A stretch of DNA of 30,416 bases from an uncultured Bacteroidales bacterium (GCA_958418815.1 CATZGB010000036.1:1-30416), one strand, 5' to 3'; shown: positions 7,860 through 16,702, counted from the first letter of the stretch. The notes: a model not told the origin generated them from the letters alone. Translations and numbers: made by a program.

Positions 7860-8798
7860 TCAGAGGTTGGCAAGATAACGCTCCGCGTCAAGGGCGGCAC
7901 GGCATCCTGAACCAGCGGCGTTGATGGCTTGCTGGTATGTCGGGTCGGCGACATCGCCAGCCGCGAAAACTCCATCGACCGATGTGCGGGTGGAGGGGGA
8001 CTCGACAGAGATGTATCCCTCTGGATTGAGGTCAACCTGGCCTTTGAACAGGGACGTGTTGGGGTCATGGCCTATGGCGAGGAAGAACCCGTCGATGTCG
8101 ATGTCGAAATGACGTTCGTTTGGCTCTCCCTTGTGTTCCACGATATGGGCACCCTCCAAGACCTCTTCTCCAAAAAGGCCGGTGGTATTGCAATTAAACA
8201 GAATCTCTATGTTTTCACGTTCTTTCAGGCGGTCTTGCATCACCTGTGAGGCGCGCAGGAATCCCTTGCGGACGATGAGATACACCTTTGACGCGAGTCC
8301 TGAAAGATACATGGCTTCCTCGCAGGCCGTGTCTCCGCCGCCTACCACGGCGACTCTCTTCTTGCGATAGAAGAACCCGTCGCAGGTCGCACACGCAGAC
8401 ACGCCCATTCCGAGGTATTTCTGCTCGTCGGGCAATCCAAGATAGCGGGCCGATGCGCCGGTGGCGATTATGACCGTATGGGCCTTGACTTCGCTGCCGT
8501 CGGCAAGTGTGAGGCTGAACGGACGTGATGAGAAATCGACCGATGTAACAGTCTCGGCAATGATTTCCGCGCCGAATTTCTCGGCCTGTTTTCTCATCTC
8601 CGCCACAAGGTCGGGGCCCTGGATGCCGCCAGGGAAGCCAGGGAAGTTCTCCACTTCAGTGGTGGTGGTCAGCTGTCCTCCGGGTTGCATGCCCTCATAG
8701 AGGATAGGGGAGAGGTTGGCGCGCGAGGCATACACAGCAGCGGTATATCCGGCCGGGCCACCGCCGATAATCACACAGTTTGATGTCTTCTCATTCAT
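7860..8798 (-). CDS. trxB: Thioredoxin-disulfide reductase
   Basis: The 312-residue product is a full-length low-molecular-weight thioredoxin reductase. Visible motifs are the FAD-binding GGGPAG at 12-17, the redox-active CATC at 136-139 (ACATCDGFF), the NADPH-binding GGGDTA at 153-158, and the second FAD motif GVFAAGDVAD near residue 280. It transfers electrons from NADPH through FAD to thioredoxin in the cytoplasm. The gene lies 51 bases after the lolA-like gene on the same strand and ends in a strong terminator, so it is probably last in the ftsK - lolA - trxB cluster. Confidence 0.97.
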   Translation of the reverse strand: MNEKTSNCVIIGGGPAGYTAAVYASRANLSPILYEGMQPGGQLTTTTEVENFPGFPGGIQGPDLVAEMRKQAEKFGAEIIAETVTSVDFSSRPFSLTLADGSEVKAHTVIIATGASARYLGLPDEQKYLGMGVSACATCDGFFYRKKRVAVVGGGDTACEEAMYLSGLASKVYLIVRKGFLRASQVMQDRLKERENIEILFNCNTTGLFGEEVLEGAHIVEHKGEPNERHFDIDIDGFFLAIGHDPNTSLFKGQVDLNPEGYISVESPSTRTSVDGVFAAGDVADPTYQQAINAAGSGCRAALDAERYLANL

Positions 8799-8849
8799 AA
8801 TATCATTAGTTTTTCCATGGAGGGACTCATTATTAATTAGTCATAGATG

Positions 8850-9485
8850 TCAACGCAAGTCGACTATCTCCACTCCGGGATACGCCGCTTTGTTGAACCG
8901 GAATGCTCCGGCAGGCATTGATTTCCCGGCGGTGATGCTTGAAATCTTCACAGAGGTCACTTTGCCCTTGGAGTCCTTGATTGAGATTTCCTGCGGCATT
9001 GATGTGGATGATTTCAGCGTGATTGTGGCCGACTCGAAATCGGCGGTCTTTTTTTTCGGGACAAGCTCAATACGCTCTGAGCCCGCGGGGGCCTTCAGAC
9101 GGCGGCATGTGAAATTTCGGTTCAACCCAGACAGAATAGAGAACGGATTTGTCTGGGCGAGCTCCTCAGAGGTCGGCTCCGTGATGTTGACCTCCCCGGC
9201 TGACGGCGCGTAACTCCACTGGGTTTTCCCGTCATACCAAACTTTCATCTCCGGGGTTGAGATATGGAAATTCCGGCCGGCCAGATTCACCGTCCCAGTA
9301 GAAGAGTTGCCATTGCTCCACACAGTGAAAACCGCCGTAATGGATGGGTGCTTCTTCAATGCGGCAATCATCTTGTCAAGCGACGATTGGGCAGATGGCT
9401 GAACGGCATATATGGTCGGTGCTGCAGCCAATATCATCACCAGCGCCGCCAGTAAAATCCGTATGTGAGACTGTTTCTTAATCAT
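8850..9485 (-). CDS. LolA-like outer-membrane lipoprotein carrier
   Basis: From the ATG at 9485 the product has 211 residues, with a clean signal peptide (MIKKQSHIRILLAALVMILAA, cut near TIYA). The mature part fits the LolA fold: an N-terminal helix (SSLDKMIAALKKHPSITAVF), repeated beta strands, a segment with the W-S-Y-A-P-S pattern, and a closing LKSSTSMPQEISIKDSKGKV stretch. LolA-type proteins carry lipoproteins across the periplasm. The neighbouring ftsK matches the frequent Bacteroidetes order. Upstream starts at 9506 (ATG) or 9542 are open but would bury the signal peptide, and 9542 overlaps ftsK. Confidence 0.85.
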   Translation of the reverse strand: MIKKQSHIRILLAALVMILAAAPTIYAVQPSAQSSLDKMIAALKKHPSITAVFTVWSNGNSSTGTVNLAGRNFHISTPEMKVWYDGKTQWSYAPSAGEVNITEPTSEELAQTNPFSILSGLNRNFTCRRLKAPAGSERIELVPKKKTADFESATITLKSSTSMPQEISIKDSKGKVTSVKISSITAGKSMPAGAFRFNKAAYPGVEIVDLR

Positions 9486-9531
9486 AATCTGAATCTGTTG
9501 CGACATGGCAGCCAGGCCAATCCGCGGCTTG

Positions 9532-12500
9532 TCAGTCATCATCGCGGAGTTTTATTACGCTGCCAAGCTGCATGGCGTCTATCAGCACGCTCCTGGCTTT
9601 GCCTCCCGTGGCGGGGCCGACAACTCCGGCGGCCTCAAGCTGGTCCATGATTTTTCCCGCCCGGTTGTATCCTATGGAATAACGCCTCTGGAGCGAAGAA
9701 GTTGACGCGACTCCGGTCTGGACGATTATCTGGGCCGCTTCTTCAAACAGCGGATCCCTGTCGGCAAGGTTGCCGGAGCCTCCTCCAAACGAGCCTTCAT
9801 TTTCATCCATCATCGGCTCTGGCAGATAGTAGGCATGCTCGTAGCCGGCCTGGTTGTCAATGAAGTCGCAAATCCGGTGAACCTCCTTGGTGTCGATATA
9901 TGCGCATTGCACACGGTCTATCGAGCCGTTGTGAGAGAAGAGCATGTCTCCGCGTCCGATAAGCTGGTTTGCGCCTGGGCGGTCAAGAATAGTCTTGGAG
10001 TCGACCATCTGCGACACCCTGAAAGCCACGCGTCCGGGGAAGTTGGCTTTGATGAGGCCGGTGATGACATTGGTCGACGGGCGCTGGGTGGCGATAATCA
10101 TATGCATACCCACCGCACGAGCCATCTGGGCGATACGGGCGATAGGGGTCTCGACCTGCTTGCCTGCCACCATTATGAGGTCGGCGAACTCGTCGACTAT
10201 TATAACGATGTATGGGAGATAGCGATGGCCCTTCTCTGGGTTCAGCTTCTTCTGCACAAACAGTTCGTTGTACTTCGTGATTTTCACAACGTGGGCATCC
10301 TTAAGCAGGTCATAACGGCGCTCCATCTCTACACAGAGCGAGTTGAGCGTTTTCACCACGTTGTCCATGTTTGTCACTATCGCCTCATCTTCATCGGGCA
10401 ACTTGGCAAGGAAATGGCGTTCCAGGGCGTTGTAAAGGCTGAACTCGACGCGTTTGGGGTCGATAAGCACAAACTTCAGTTCCGCCGGATGCTTTTTGTA
10501 AAGCAGAGAGGCGATGATTGTGTTAAGGCCGACTGATTTACCTTGTCCCGTGGCTCCCGCAACGAGGATATGGGGCATGGCGGCCAGGTCGGCGATATAC
10601 ACATCGTTGGAGATGGTTGCCCCCATGGCCATTGGCAGTTCGTAGTCGGTCTCCTGGAATGCCTTGGATGACAGAATCGAATGAATTGAGACCGTCTGAG
10701 CGTCATGGTTCGGGACCTCAATACCGATTGTGCCTTTGCCGGGTATGGGGGCAATGATTCGGATGCCTTTGGCCGAAAGGGTCATCGCGATGTCATCCTC
10801 GAGACGTTTGATTTTCGCGATTCTGGTGCCTTCGGCTGGCACTATCTCATACAAGGTCACTGTGGGGCCCACCGTTGCCTCGATTTTGGAAATCTGGATG
10901 TCAAACTGCCCGAGCGCCCTTATGATGCGCTCTTTGTTGGCCTCCTGTTCAAGGATGTCATAGTTCTCTCCTGACTGTTCCACCTCATTGAGCAGCTCGA
11001 TGCCCGGACGTTTATAATGAGAAAGTTCCGCAGTTGGGTCATAAAGAGTGTCAGCCCCGACATGGGCGGGATCGGCAGACTCTATGGTGTTGGCTACCAC
11101 GTCAAACGATGGGCCGGATTCCTCTCTTGCGACATTCGGCACATCATTCTCCATAGGTGGTTCCTGCGACACAACCACCGCCTGGGTGGTTTCTGCAGCA
11201 GGGACTGATTCGGCTGCGACAGCATCAAATTTCTCATCGCTCCCCGCATCATAAATCTCCTCTGAGCTTTCACCCCCGGCATCATAATTGCCGGATGTTG
11301 CCATTGCGGGCCGCTCATCAACATGTGCAGCCACGACAGCCATAGCCGGGGACAAGGGAGTCGCCTCGGTTTCATTGATGACATTGATTTCCCCGCCATC
11401 TCCGATTGCGTATTCATCGTTGGGGTCGTCATCGTAATCTCCGAAACCGGCAGATACCGCCTCACGACGCTCATCGTGGTTGTCAGACGGGCCTTGGGCT
11501 GTATCTTCTGCCGCTCCATCACCTGTCTCGCGGAAATCTTCATCCTCCTTCATCGCCGCGATCACCTTTGCCTGGGCTTCCTCCCTTTCAAGGCGAATCT
11601 GCTCAGCCTTCTCGCGGCGAGCCTTCTGCATGGCGCGATACCTGTTGTAAAGCGTTATGAAATCATTAAGATACAGATACACCACTGCAGCGACAAGAAT
11701 CACCGAGACCAGAGCAGCTCCAATCCAGTCGACATTGGCCACCAGGAGCTGATTGAGCCATTGGCCGTGGATGCCTCCAAACAGGAAGTCTGAGCCGGCC
11801 CAAAGAGCGAAGAACCCGGCCACGACAGATATCGCCACCGCTACAAGCAGCGACTTGAAAGTGACCGACCAGAAATTGCATTTCTTTATTCCCATCAGGC
11901 CGAGCCCAAGAAGGACAAGGTAGATGATAGCAGTGAGTGATCCCAGGCCAAGCCCTTGGGCGAATATCATCTGGCCCACGACAGCTCCCACAGGCCCACC
12001 GCTGTTTTCCACCCCCACGCCGGACGATGTCATCTGCGAGACTGACAGGCTGCTTACCACGCTTTGGTCTGCAGGGCCTGTGCGCATGAATGACAATGCC
12101 GCCACAAGCAGGTAGACGGCCACACATATCAGCACCACCCCAAAAAAGGCGTGGGTGCGCTTGTCTTTGAAAAATTTCACAAAAGCGGTCTCCGACAGAG
12201 GCTTGCGGTCGGCTCGTGCGGCTTCCTTCTCAGCCGCCTTGCGCGCCTTTTCGGCGGCTCTTTCAGCATCCCTCACTCTTCGCTGGGCGGCTTTTTCTGC
12301 CGCGATTTCCTCGCGGCGCATCTTCTCGGCGCGTTCTCGCTGGCGCGCGCTGTCTTCCCGTCGGTCATATTCGCGGCTTCGCCTCTGGCGGTCTCGTTCG
12401 GAAATTTCCTCACGTTGCGCGACCGTGTCATATGCGCTTCTGCGGCGCGCTCTCGTCGCAGGTTCGCGCCGGGAATCCTCGTAGCTGTCCCTCGACGCAT

Positions 12501-12648
12501 TGCGCTGGTCCCCGCGTGACGAGGATGCCACACGCTCCCCGTCGCGTGGCGGTCTCTGCTTGCGGCGGGGAGCTGAATCGGCAGAGCCGCCATAAAGGAG
12601 GTCGGGATCGTAGTCAATCCCGTTGGGAGAGTAATTATATGTATCCAT
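9532..12648 (-). CDS. ftsK: DNA translocase FtsK/SpoIIIE family
   Basis: The 1038-residue product pumps chromosome ends through the division septum. It has an Arg/Glu-rich charged head (1-150), four membrane segments (about 167-189, 221-252, 263-285, 307-329), a long acidic linker (about 335-540), and the motor. In the motor Walker A GATGQGKS is at 698-705 and Walker B VIIVDEFADL at 814-823. The winged-helix gamma domain (about 963-1030), which reads orienting DNA sites, closes the protein. It is longer than the 800-850 residues usual for Bacteroidetes because of head and linker. Its promoter is at 12679-12709, and lolA-like and trxB genes follow on the same strand. Confidence 0.96.
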   Translation of the reverse strand: MDTYNYSPNGIDYDPDLLYGGSADSAPRRKQRPPRDGERVASSSRGDQRNASRDSYEDSRREPATRARRRSAYDTVAQREEISERDRQRRSREYDRREDSARQRERAEKMRREEIAAEKAAQRRVRDAERAAEKARKAAEKEAARADRKPLSETAFVKFFKDKRTHAFFGVVLICVAVYLLVAALSFMRTGPADQSVVSSLSVSQMTSSGVGVENSGGPVGAVVGQMIFAQGLGLGSLTAIIYLVLLGLGLMGIKKCNFWSVTFKSLLVAVAISVVAGFFALWAGSDFLFGGIHGQWLNQLLVANVDWIGAALVSVILVAAVVYLYLNDFITLYNRYRAMQKARREKAEQIRLEREEAQAKVIAAMKEDEDFRETGDGAAEDTAQGPSDNHDERREAVSAGFGDYDDDPNDEYAIGDGGEINVINETEATPLSPAMAVVAAHVDERPAMATSGNYDAGGESSEEIYDAGSDEKFDAVAAESVPAAETTQAVVVSQEPPMENDVPNVAREESGPSFDVVANTIESADPAHVGADTLYDPTAELSHYKRPGIELLNEVEQSGENYDILEQEANKERIIRALGQFDIQISKIEATVGPTVTLYEIVPAEGTRIAKIKRLEDDIAMTLSAKGIRIIAPIPGKGTIGIEVPNHDAQTVSIHSILSSKAFQETDYELPMAMGATISNDVYIADLAAMPHILVAGATGQGKSVGLNTIIASLLYKKHPAELKFVLIDPKRVEFSLYNALERHFLAKLPDEDEAIVTNMDNVVKTLNSLCVEMERRYDLLKDAHVVKITKYNELFVQKKLNPEKGHRYLPYIVIIVDEFADLIMVAGKQVETPIARIAQMARAVGMHMIIATQRPSTNVITGLIKANFPGRVAFRVSQMVDSKTILDRPGANQLIGRGDMLFSHNGSIDRVQCAYIDTKEVHRICDFIDNQAGYEHAYYLPEPMMDENEGSFGGGSGNLADRDPLFEEAAQIIVQTGVASTSSLQRRYSIGYNRAGKIMDQLEAAGVVGPATGGKARSVLIDAMQLGSVIKLRDDD

Positions 12649-12678
12649 TCAAGTATGTTCGTATGGGGTAAATTGATG

Positions 12679-12709
12679 CAAATTTACACAATTTCCACAA
12701 TAATACCAA
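12679..12709 (-). promoter_or_regulatory. ftsK promoter
   Basis: On the minus strand TTGG (12709-12706), a 19-base spacer and TAAATTTG (12686-12679) have the same layout as the rpsP promoter. The -7 box lies 30 bases before the ftsK ATG. Confidence 0.6.
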
Positions 12710-12757
12710 TCCAAAATCGAGCTTCAGGGAAACTTTGTGCAAAAAACTCAAAAAGGG

Positions 12758-12779
12758 CGAGATGCAGGTCAACATCTCG
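12758..12779. promoter_or_regulatory. Inverted repeat upstream of the Fur-family gene
   Basis: CGAGATG (12758-12764) and CATCTCG (12773-12779) form a perfect 7-bp inverted repeat with an 8-base centre. It lies about 33 bases upstream of the -7 box of the regulator gene, between two divergent promoters, so it could be an operator, possibly for autoregulation. Confidence 0.3.
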
Positions 12780-12811
12780 GAGATTTATTTTCATATTCGA
12801 CGGATAAAACG

Positions 12812-12819
12812 TAACTTTG
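12812..12819 (+). promoter_or_regulatory. Promoter -7 box of the Fur-family gene and purA
   Basis: TAACTTTG, a full match to the Bacteroidetes -7 box, lies 29 bases before the ATG at 12849. The upstream region is T-rich (TTATTTT) without an exact TTTG box. Confidence 0.55.
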
Positions 12820-12848
12820 TGGACGCGAACTGAAATTCCGGCTTACGA

Positions 12849-13328
12849 ATGAAAGACGAAAAGTTACTTCCTGCGGCCCGGGAAACCCTTGAGAGGCATC
12901 TCAAGGCTCACGGGTTGAGGCGCACCCCCGAAAGGTTTGCCCTCCTTGAGAGGGTTTTCTCCACCGGGGAACACTTTTACGTCGACGTGCTGTGCGAGGC
13001 GATGGAGCTGGAAGGATACTATGTGAGCCGTTCGACCGTCTACGCCACCATGCAGCTCTTCCTTGAGGCAGGTCTGGTGAGACGTCACCAGTTCGGCAAC
13101 CAGCCGGCCCAGTATGAGCGGGCGCTTCCCGGAATCTCAAAAAGCCACCTGCACCTGGTATGCACAATCTGCGGACGCGTCAGGGAGGTCAGGGACTCCG
13201 CGCTGACAGCCGACCTGTGCAGCCGGAAATACGCGGGCTTCAAAGCCGAAAGCTGCGCCCTGTATGTCTACGGCACATGCGGACGCTGTTGGCGACAAAA
13301 GACAAAAACAAACAGAAACCAATCATAG
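12849..13328 (+). CDS. Fur-family metal-responsive transcription regulator
   Basis: The 159-residue product has the Fur fold: an N-terminal winged helix (about 1-85; LRRTPERFALLERVF and the recognition part VSRSTVYATMQLF), then the metal-binding dimer domain. The metal motif SHLHLVCTICG and the two structural-zinc pairs Cys105/Cys108 and Cys144/Cys147 are visible. It should bind promoter DNA and respond to a metal or to peroxide; which of Fur, Zur or PerR it is cannot be read from the sequence. It is 61 bases upstream of purA on the same strand, so the two may share a transcript. Confidence 0.9.
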   Translation: MKDEKLLPAARETLERHLKAHGLRRTPERFALLERVFSTGEHFYVDVLCEAMELEGYYVSRSTVYATMQLFLEAGLVRRHQFGNQPAQYERALPGISKSHLHLVCTICGRVREVRDSALTADLCSRKYAGFKAESCALYVYGTCGRCWRQKTKTNRNQS

Positions 13329-13389
13329 ACAGAGACCTGCGCGATGCTGTCAGACAAGTTTCGCCATGGTCAACAAAAAACAAGACAGA

Positions 13390-14667
13390 ATGAAAGTTGA
13401 CGTTTTGCTCGGCCTCCAGTGGGGCGACGAAGGAAAAGGAAAGGTGGTTGACGTGTTAACCCCGCGCTACGACGCTGTCGCCCGGTTTCAGGGTGGGCCC
13501 AACGCCGGCCACACACTTGAATTCGACGGCAAAAAATACGTGCTACGTTCAATCCCCTCCGGAATCTTCCAAAGCGGCCAGACAAATCTGATAGGCAACG
13601 GAGTGGTGCTTGACCCTGTGCTCTTCCGTGAAGAAGCCGAGGCCCTTGAGGCATCAGGCGTGAACCTGAAGAAGGTGCTGAAGCTTTCTCGAAAAGCCCA
13701 CCTGATTCTTCCGACCCACCGCCTGCTTGACGCAGCCGGGGAGAAGGCAAAAGGGGACGCAAAAATCGGCACTACAGGCAAAGGCATCGGGCCGACATAT
13801 ACCGACAAAATCTCGCGCAACGGCTTGCGCCTTGGAGATGTCGAGAATCCGGCCACAGCCAAGGAGAAATATGAATTCCACCGCGACGCGCACCTGAGCA
13901 GACTCGCCGACATGGGCTGTCCGGCCGACAGCGAGACGCTGGCCAAAATGGAGGCCGCGTGGCTTGATGCCGTCGAGTATCTCAGGGGCTTCGACATCGT
14001 TGATTCCGAATTCGTGGTAAACCAGCTCCTGGCCGAGGGCAAGAAGGTGTTGTGTGAAGGAGCCCAGGGCACTATGCTCGATGTGGATTTCGGCTCATAT
14101 CCTTTCGTCACCTCCTCCAACACCGTGTGTGCGGGCGCCTGCACCGGCCTCGGAATCGCTCCAAACAAGATAGGGGAGGTGTTTGGCATCTTCAAGGCAT
14201 ATTGCACCCGCGTTGGCGCAGGGCCGTTCCCGACAGAACTGTTTGATGAGACCGGAAAGACGATACGCGATCTCGGCCACGAATATGGCGCGGTCACCGG
14301 ACGCGAACGCCGCTGTGGCTGGATCGACCTTGTCGCCCTCCGCTATGCAATCATGATCAATGGTGTGACCCAACTGATCATGATGAAGAGTGATGTGCTT
14401 GACGGCTTCGACACAATCCGCGCATGTGTCGCCTACAAGATAAACGGCAAGGAGACACGCGATTTCCCCTTCTCGATCGAGACCGGAAGCGTGGAACCGG
14501 TTTACGTTGACATCCCCGGATGGGAAACACCGATGACAGCCGTGACATCAGAGGATCAGTTCCCCGCCGCGTTCAAAGCCTATATAGAATTCCTCGAAAA
14601 GGAACTTGCCACACCTATCACAATCGTGTCTGTTGGCCCTGACCGCACCCAGACCATCGAACGTTGA
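13390..14667 (+). CDS. purA: Adenylosuccinate synthetase
   Basis: From the ATG at 13390 the product has 425 residues, the normal length. It carries the GTP-binding loop GDEGKGK at 12-18, the catalytic Asp13, His41 in GGPNAGHT, and the IMP-binding stretch TTGKGIGPTY. It joins IMP and aspartate using GTP, the first committed step to AMP. An in-frame ATG at 13366 would add eight residues (MVNKKQDR); the later start fits the conserved N-terminus better. Three hairpins follow the gene. Confidence 0.97.
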   Translation: MKVDVLLGLQWGDEGKGKVVDVLTPRYDAVARFQGGPNAGHTLEFDGKKYVLRSIPSGIFQSGQTNLIGNGVVLDPVLFREEAEALEASGVNLKKVLKLSRKAHLILPTHRLLDAAGEKAKGDAKIGTTGKGIGPTYTDKISRNGLRLGDVENPATAKEKYEFHRDAHLSRLADMGCPADSETLAKMEAAWLDAVEYLRGFDIVDSEFVVNQLLAEGKKVLCEGAQGTMLDVDFGSYPFVTSSNTVCAGACTGLGIAPNKIGEVFGIFKAYCTRVGAGPFPTELFDETGKTIRDLGHEYGAVTGRERRCGWIDLVALRYAIMINGVTQLIMMKSDVLDGFDTIRACVAYKINGKETRDFPFSIETGSVEPVYVDIPGWETPMTAVTSEDQFPAAFKAYIEFLEKELATPITIVSVGPDRTQTIER

Positions 14668-14730
14668 TAGCTGACCGACGATGCCGTCGGCACACGGCAA
14701 CAAACCGAATACACAATAAGCAATGATTGG

Positions 14731-14774
14731 TCAAGCCGGAGACTCCATAGCAGGAGCAGCTCCGGCTTGATTTT
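14731..14774 (+). terminator. Intrinsic terminator after purA
   Basis: TCAAGCCGGA (14731-14740) and TCCGGCTTGA (14761-14770) form a perfect 10-bp stem followed by TTTT. It lies 63 bases after the purA stop. Confidence 0.7.
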
Positions 14775-14818
14775 GTCATAGCCGATATATGCGGATATAC
14801 CGTTGCCTCAAAAAGCGC

Positions 14819-14855
14819 ATCAGGCGCCTTCCTCACGGAAGACGCCTGATTTTTA
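14819..14855 (+). terminator. Second intrinsic terminator after purA
   Basis: ATCAGGCG...CCTTCC pairs with GGAAGA...CGCCTGAT around a TCAC loop (14819-14850), followed by TTTTT. It lies about 45 bases after the first terminator, with no gene between them. Confidence 0.65.
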
Positions 14856-14935
14856 ATTAAATCTCCTTTGTTGTAGATAAAGGGTTGGAGCGAAACGCTC
14901 CAAAATAACTAGGTGCAATCAGTAACTTAATAACG

Positions 14936-14977
14936 AACGCCCGGCACACAATATTGTGTGCCGGGCGTTATTTTTTT
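14936..14977 (+). terminator. Perfect 17-bp inverted repeat with T-run
   Basis: Positions 14936-14952 and 14953-14969 are exact reverse complements with no loop (arm AACGCCCGGCACACAAT), followed by ATTTTTTTG. It has the shape of a very strong terminator. A smaller perfect hairpin (TTGGAGCG AAA CGCTCCAA, 14885-14902 region) lies just upstream. No gene is seen between this and the previous terminator. Confidence 0.55.
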
Positions 14978-14996
14978 GACAAAAAATTATATTGCT

Positions 14997-15263
14997 GTCC
15001 GATAAAACTTTTTGAGTTCCTAACAAAATTAGGGCTGGCACCTTGCAGGAGTCAGCCCTAAATGGTTATTTTGGTGTCGCCAAACAATCCATAAACAACC
15101 ATGAGTAAAAGTAGTAATTTCATCGGACAGCCGACTCGATGGCACGGAAGGATGGATAAAGCAGCTAAGAATCTTCGATTTCACTACCATCACGCCGTTC
15201 TCCAATGCCATTTTCAAGGGAGTTGGCCGGCATCCCAGGACGGGAAAGAAGAAAGGCGGCATC
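14997..15263 (+). pseudogene. Remnant of an IS4-type transposase element
   Basis: The stretch opens with an end-like GTCCGATAAAACTTTT and a hairpin (AGGGCTG 15031-15037 with CAGCCCT 15053-15059). An ATG at 15101 gives MSKSSNFIGQP, the N-terminus typical of Bacteroidetes IS4-type transposases. In another frame, from about 15168, it encodes RIFDFTTITPFSNAIFKGVG followed by RHPRTGKKKGGI, which resembles the part of such transposases around the first catalytic Asp. Here that position is Phe (FDFTT where FDSTT is expected). The large middle part and the whole C-terminal part are missing. It is clearly dead. Similarity stops at about 15263, where a minus-strand gene remnant begins. Confidence 0.65.
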
Positions 15264-15804
15264 TATCGGCTGAAAGAAATCCGGAAACTTGCGCGAGAAG
15301 GTATCTTTGAGCGCGGCGAACCAGTAGAAGATGTTGATTCGCTCGTATGGCTTGAAAGTCATAGACTTGCCATAGAGCGTTGCGCCGAGTTGGTCGAGAA
15401 AATTATCGTCTTGTGTTTGGAGATAACCTTGATATAGGTTATCGCAGATGATGAACGTTTCAAACGGCACTTCGGAGAAGTCAGCCGGAAGCGCGTGTTG
15501 ACGGTTGATTTTGGAGATACGCACAGGCAAGGTCGGTATCGAGCCGAGCCAAGCGAGATGTGGCAGCAGTTCTGCGAGGGTCAGTGGCGTAACCTCAAAA
15601 AGGATTTTTCCTTTTTTTGAGAAGATAAGCCCCGCTGTCTTGCCGACCTATAACCTTTGTGCCGCTCCATTGGAGCAAGCAAAGGGTCTTTACCTCGTCG
15701 GTCGCGAACTCGTTTGCGAGAAGCTGATAAACATAGCGGAGCTGTTTATCTGAAAGCTCGTGCCAGCCCTGCGGCACAATAAAGTTAATGGAGATTGTCT
15801 GCAT
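15264..15804 (-). pseudogene. Frameshifted gene of unknown function, probably from an integrated phage or similar element
   Basis: Translation starts at the ATG at 15804 (MQTISINFIVPQGWHELSDK) and runs 69 codons to a stop at about 15595. The continuation is found in another frame: GKTAGLIFSKKGKILFEVTP, then LTLAELLPHLAWLGSIP, then SEVPFETFIICDNLYQGYLQ and FKPYERINIFYWFAALKD. One lost or gained base near 15645 explains this. The 3' end is cut at about 15263, where the IS4 remnant starts. I do not recognise the family. The link to a phage is inferred from the neighbouring portal-like remnant. Confidence 0.6.
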
Positions 15805-15806
15805 AG

Positions 15807-15847
15807 AAAAAGTGCTTTAACGTACTGCGAAAGTACGTTAAAGCACT
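15807..15847 (-). terminator. Intrinsic terminator after the AT-rich lipoprotein gene
   Basis: AGTGCTTTAACGTACT (15811-15826) and its exact complement (15832-15847) form a 16-bp stem with a 5-base loop, followed on the minus strand by TTTT. It lies 21 bases after the lipoprotein stop. Confidence 0.65.
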
Positions 15848-15868
15848 CTATGGGGAAAAGACAGGGAT

Positions 15869-16702
15869 TTACTCAACCCATCTTACAGAGTAATTGGTTG
15901 AGTTTTCGCCTCTGGTTTCTGTGTAGTCGGTGATTTTATTGTCGTGGATGTTGTACTCGTATGAAGTCTTTGTGGTTGGAGTATCGGGGCGAATACTCTC
16001 TATCTCTATTATTAGATTTTGAGGCTGACTACCGAAATATCCTTTTAGTTGTAATGGGAAATATTGAAACATACCATAATGAACAGCCAAAATATTCTGA
16101 ACGCCGGATATTGAAGAATAGGAGTAGTTATAGATATATTGTGGCGTTTGCTTGCCATTACAATCCTCAACAGAAGTAAGATTATTATTTTCCCATATAT
16201 AGTAGTTCTCCCAAGACCAAGGTCTATCGTAAGCCCAGGAATCACCATTTTTATTCCATTCGGTATTCTTTATGACATTTAGGTGGTTGTCTGATGTATA
16301 TATAAATTCGTGTTTATATTTTTTTTGAAATACCGTTCCTCCACCCAATTTATTTGTGCTATATATACCATCGCAATATTTTGCGCGTCCGTCTTCAAGA
16401 TGAAGTTCATCTTCATACTCGGTTATTGCATCTTCTCCATTCAAGAAGCCGTGAAGAATGCTTTCCGTGTGAATTTTGATTAAATCATTGGAAATATAGG
16501 TATAATTTGACTTTACGGTTTCATCAGAGAAAGTAATGACGTATTTTGTAACACGACCATAATCATCGTAGGAAATATATTGTGAAGATTCTCCGTTAGA
16601 TATTTCTGCGACTTGTGAATAGATATCGGGCACCGGCTCGTCATTGTTAGAACATGACGAAAGTAGCAATGGAATTAAGAGAATAATTATGAAGAATTTC
16701 AC
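15869..16702 (-). CDS. AT-rich lipoprotein of unknown function, DUF4595-like
   Basis: From the GTG at 16702 the product has 277 residues with a textbook lipoprotein signal (MKFFIIILLIPLLLSSC, Cys17). The mature part has strand-rich repeats of the kind YDDYGRVTKYVITFSD and YEYNIHDNKITDYTETRG, as seen in Bacteroidetes lipoproteins of the DUF4595 or YD-repeat type; the family call is tentative. The gene is visibly richer in A and T than its neighbours. It sits intact between two broken genes and has its own promoter and terminator, so it looks like an independently acquired cargo gene. A TTG at 16756 overlaps the predicted promoter and was rejected as start. Confidence 0.7.
   Translation of the reverse strand: MKFFIIILLIPLLLSSCSNNDEPVPDIYSQVAEISNGESSQYISYDDYGRVTKYVITFSDETVKSNYTYISNDLIKIHTESILHGFLNGEDAITEYEDELHLEDGRAKYCDGIYSTNKLGGGTVFQKKYKHEFIYTSDNHLNVIKNTEWNKNGDSWAYDRPWSWENYYIWENNNLTSVEDCNGKQTPQYIYNYSYSSISGVQNILAVHYGMFQYFPLQLKGYFGSQPQNLIIEIESIRPDTPTTKTSYEYNIHDNKITDYTETRGENSTNYSVRWVE

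Noticed and set aside
13488..14297. Minus-strand open frame of 269 codons
   Set aside because: Antisense shadow of purA; Ser/Pro-rich translation typical of GC-biased antisense frames.
15165..15530. Separate 121-residue protein beginning MPVRISK
   Set aside because: Its start is an internal TTG; the frame runs upstream without a stop and is the second half of the frameshifted gene, and its end reads through the transposase remnant.
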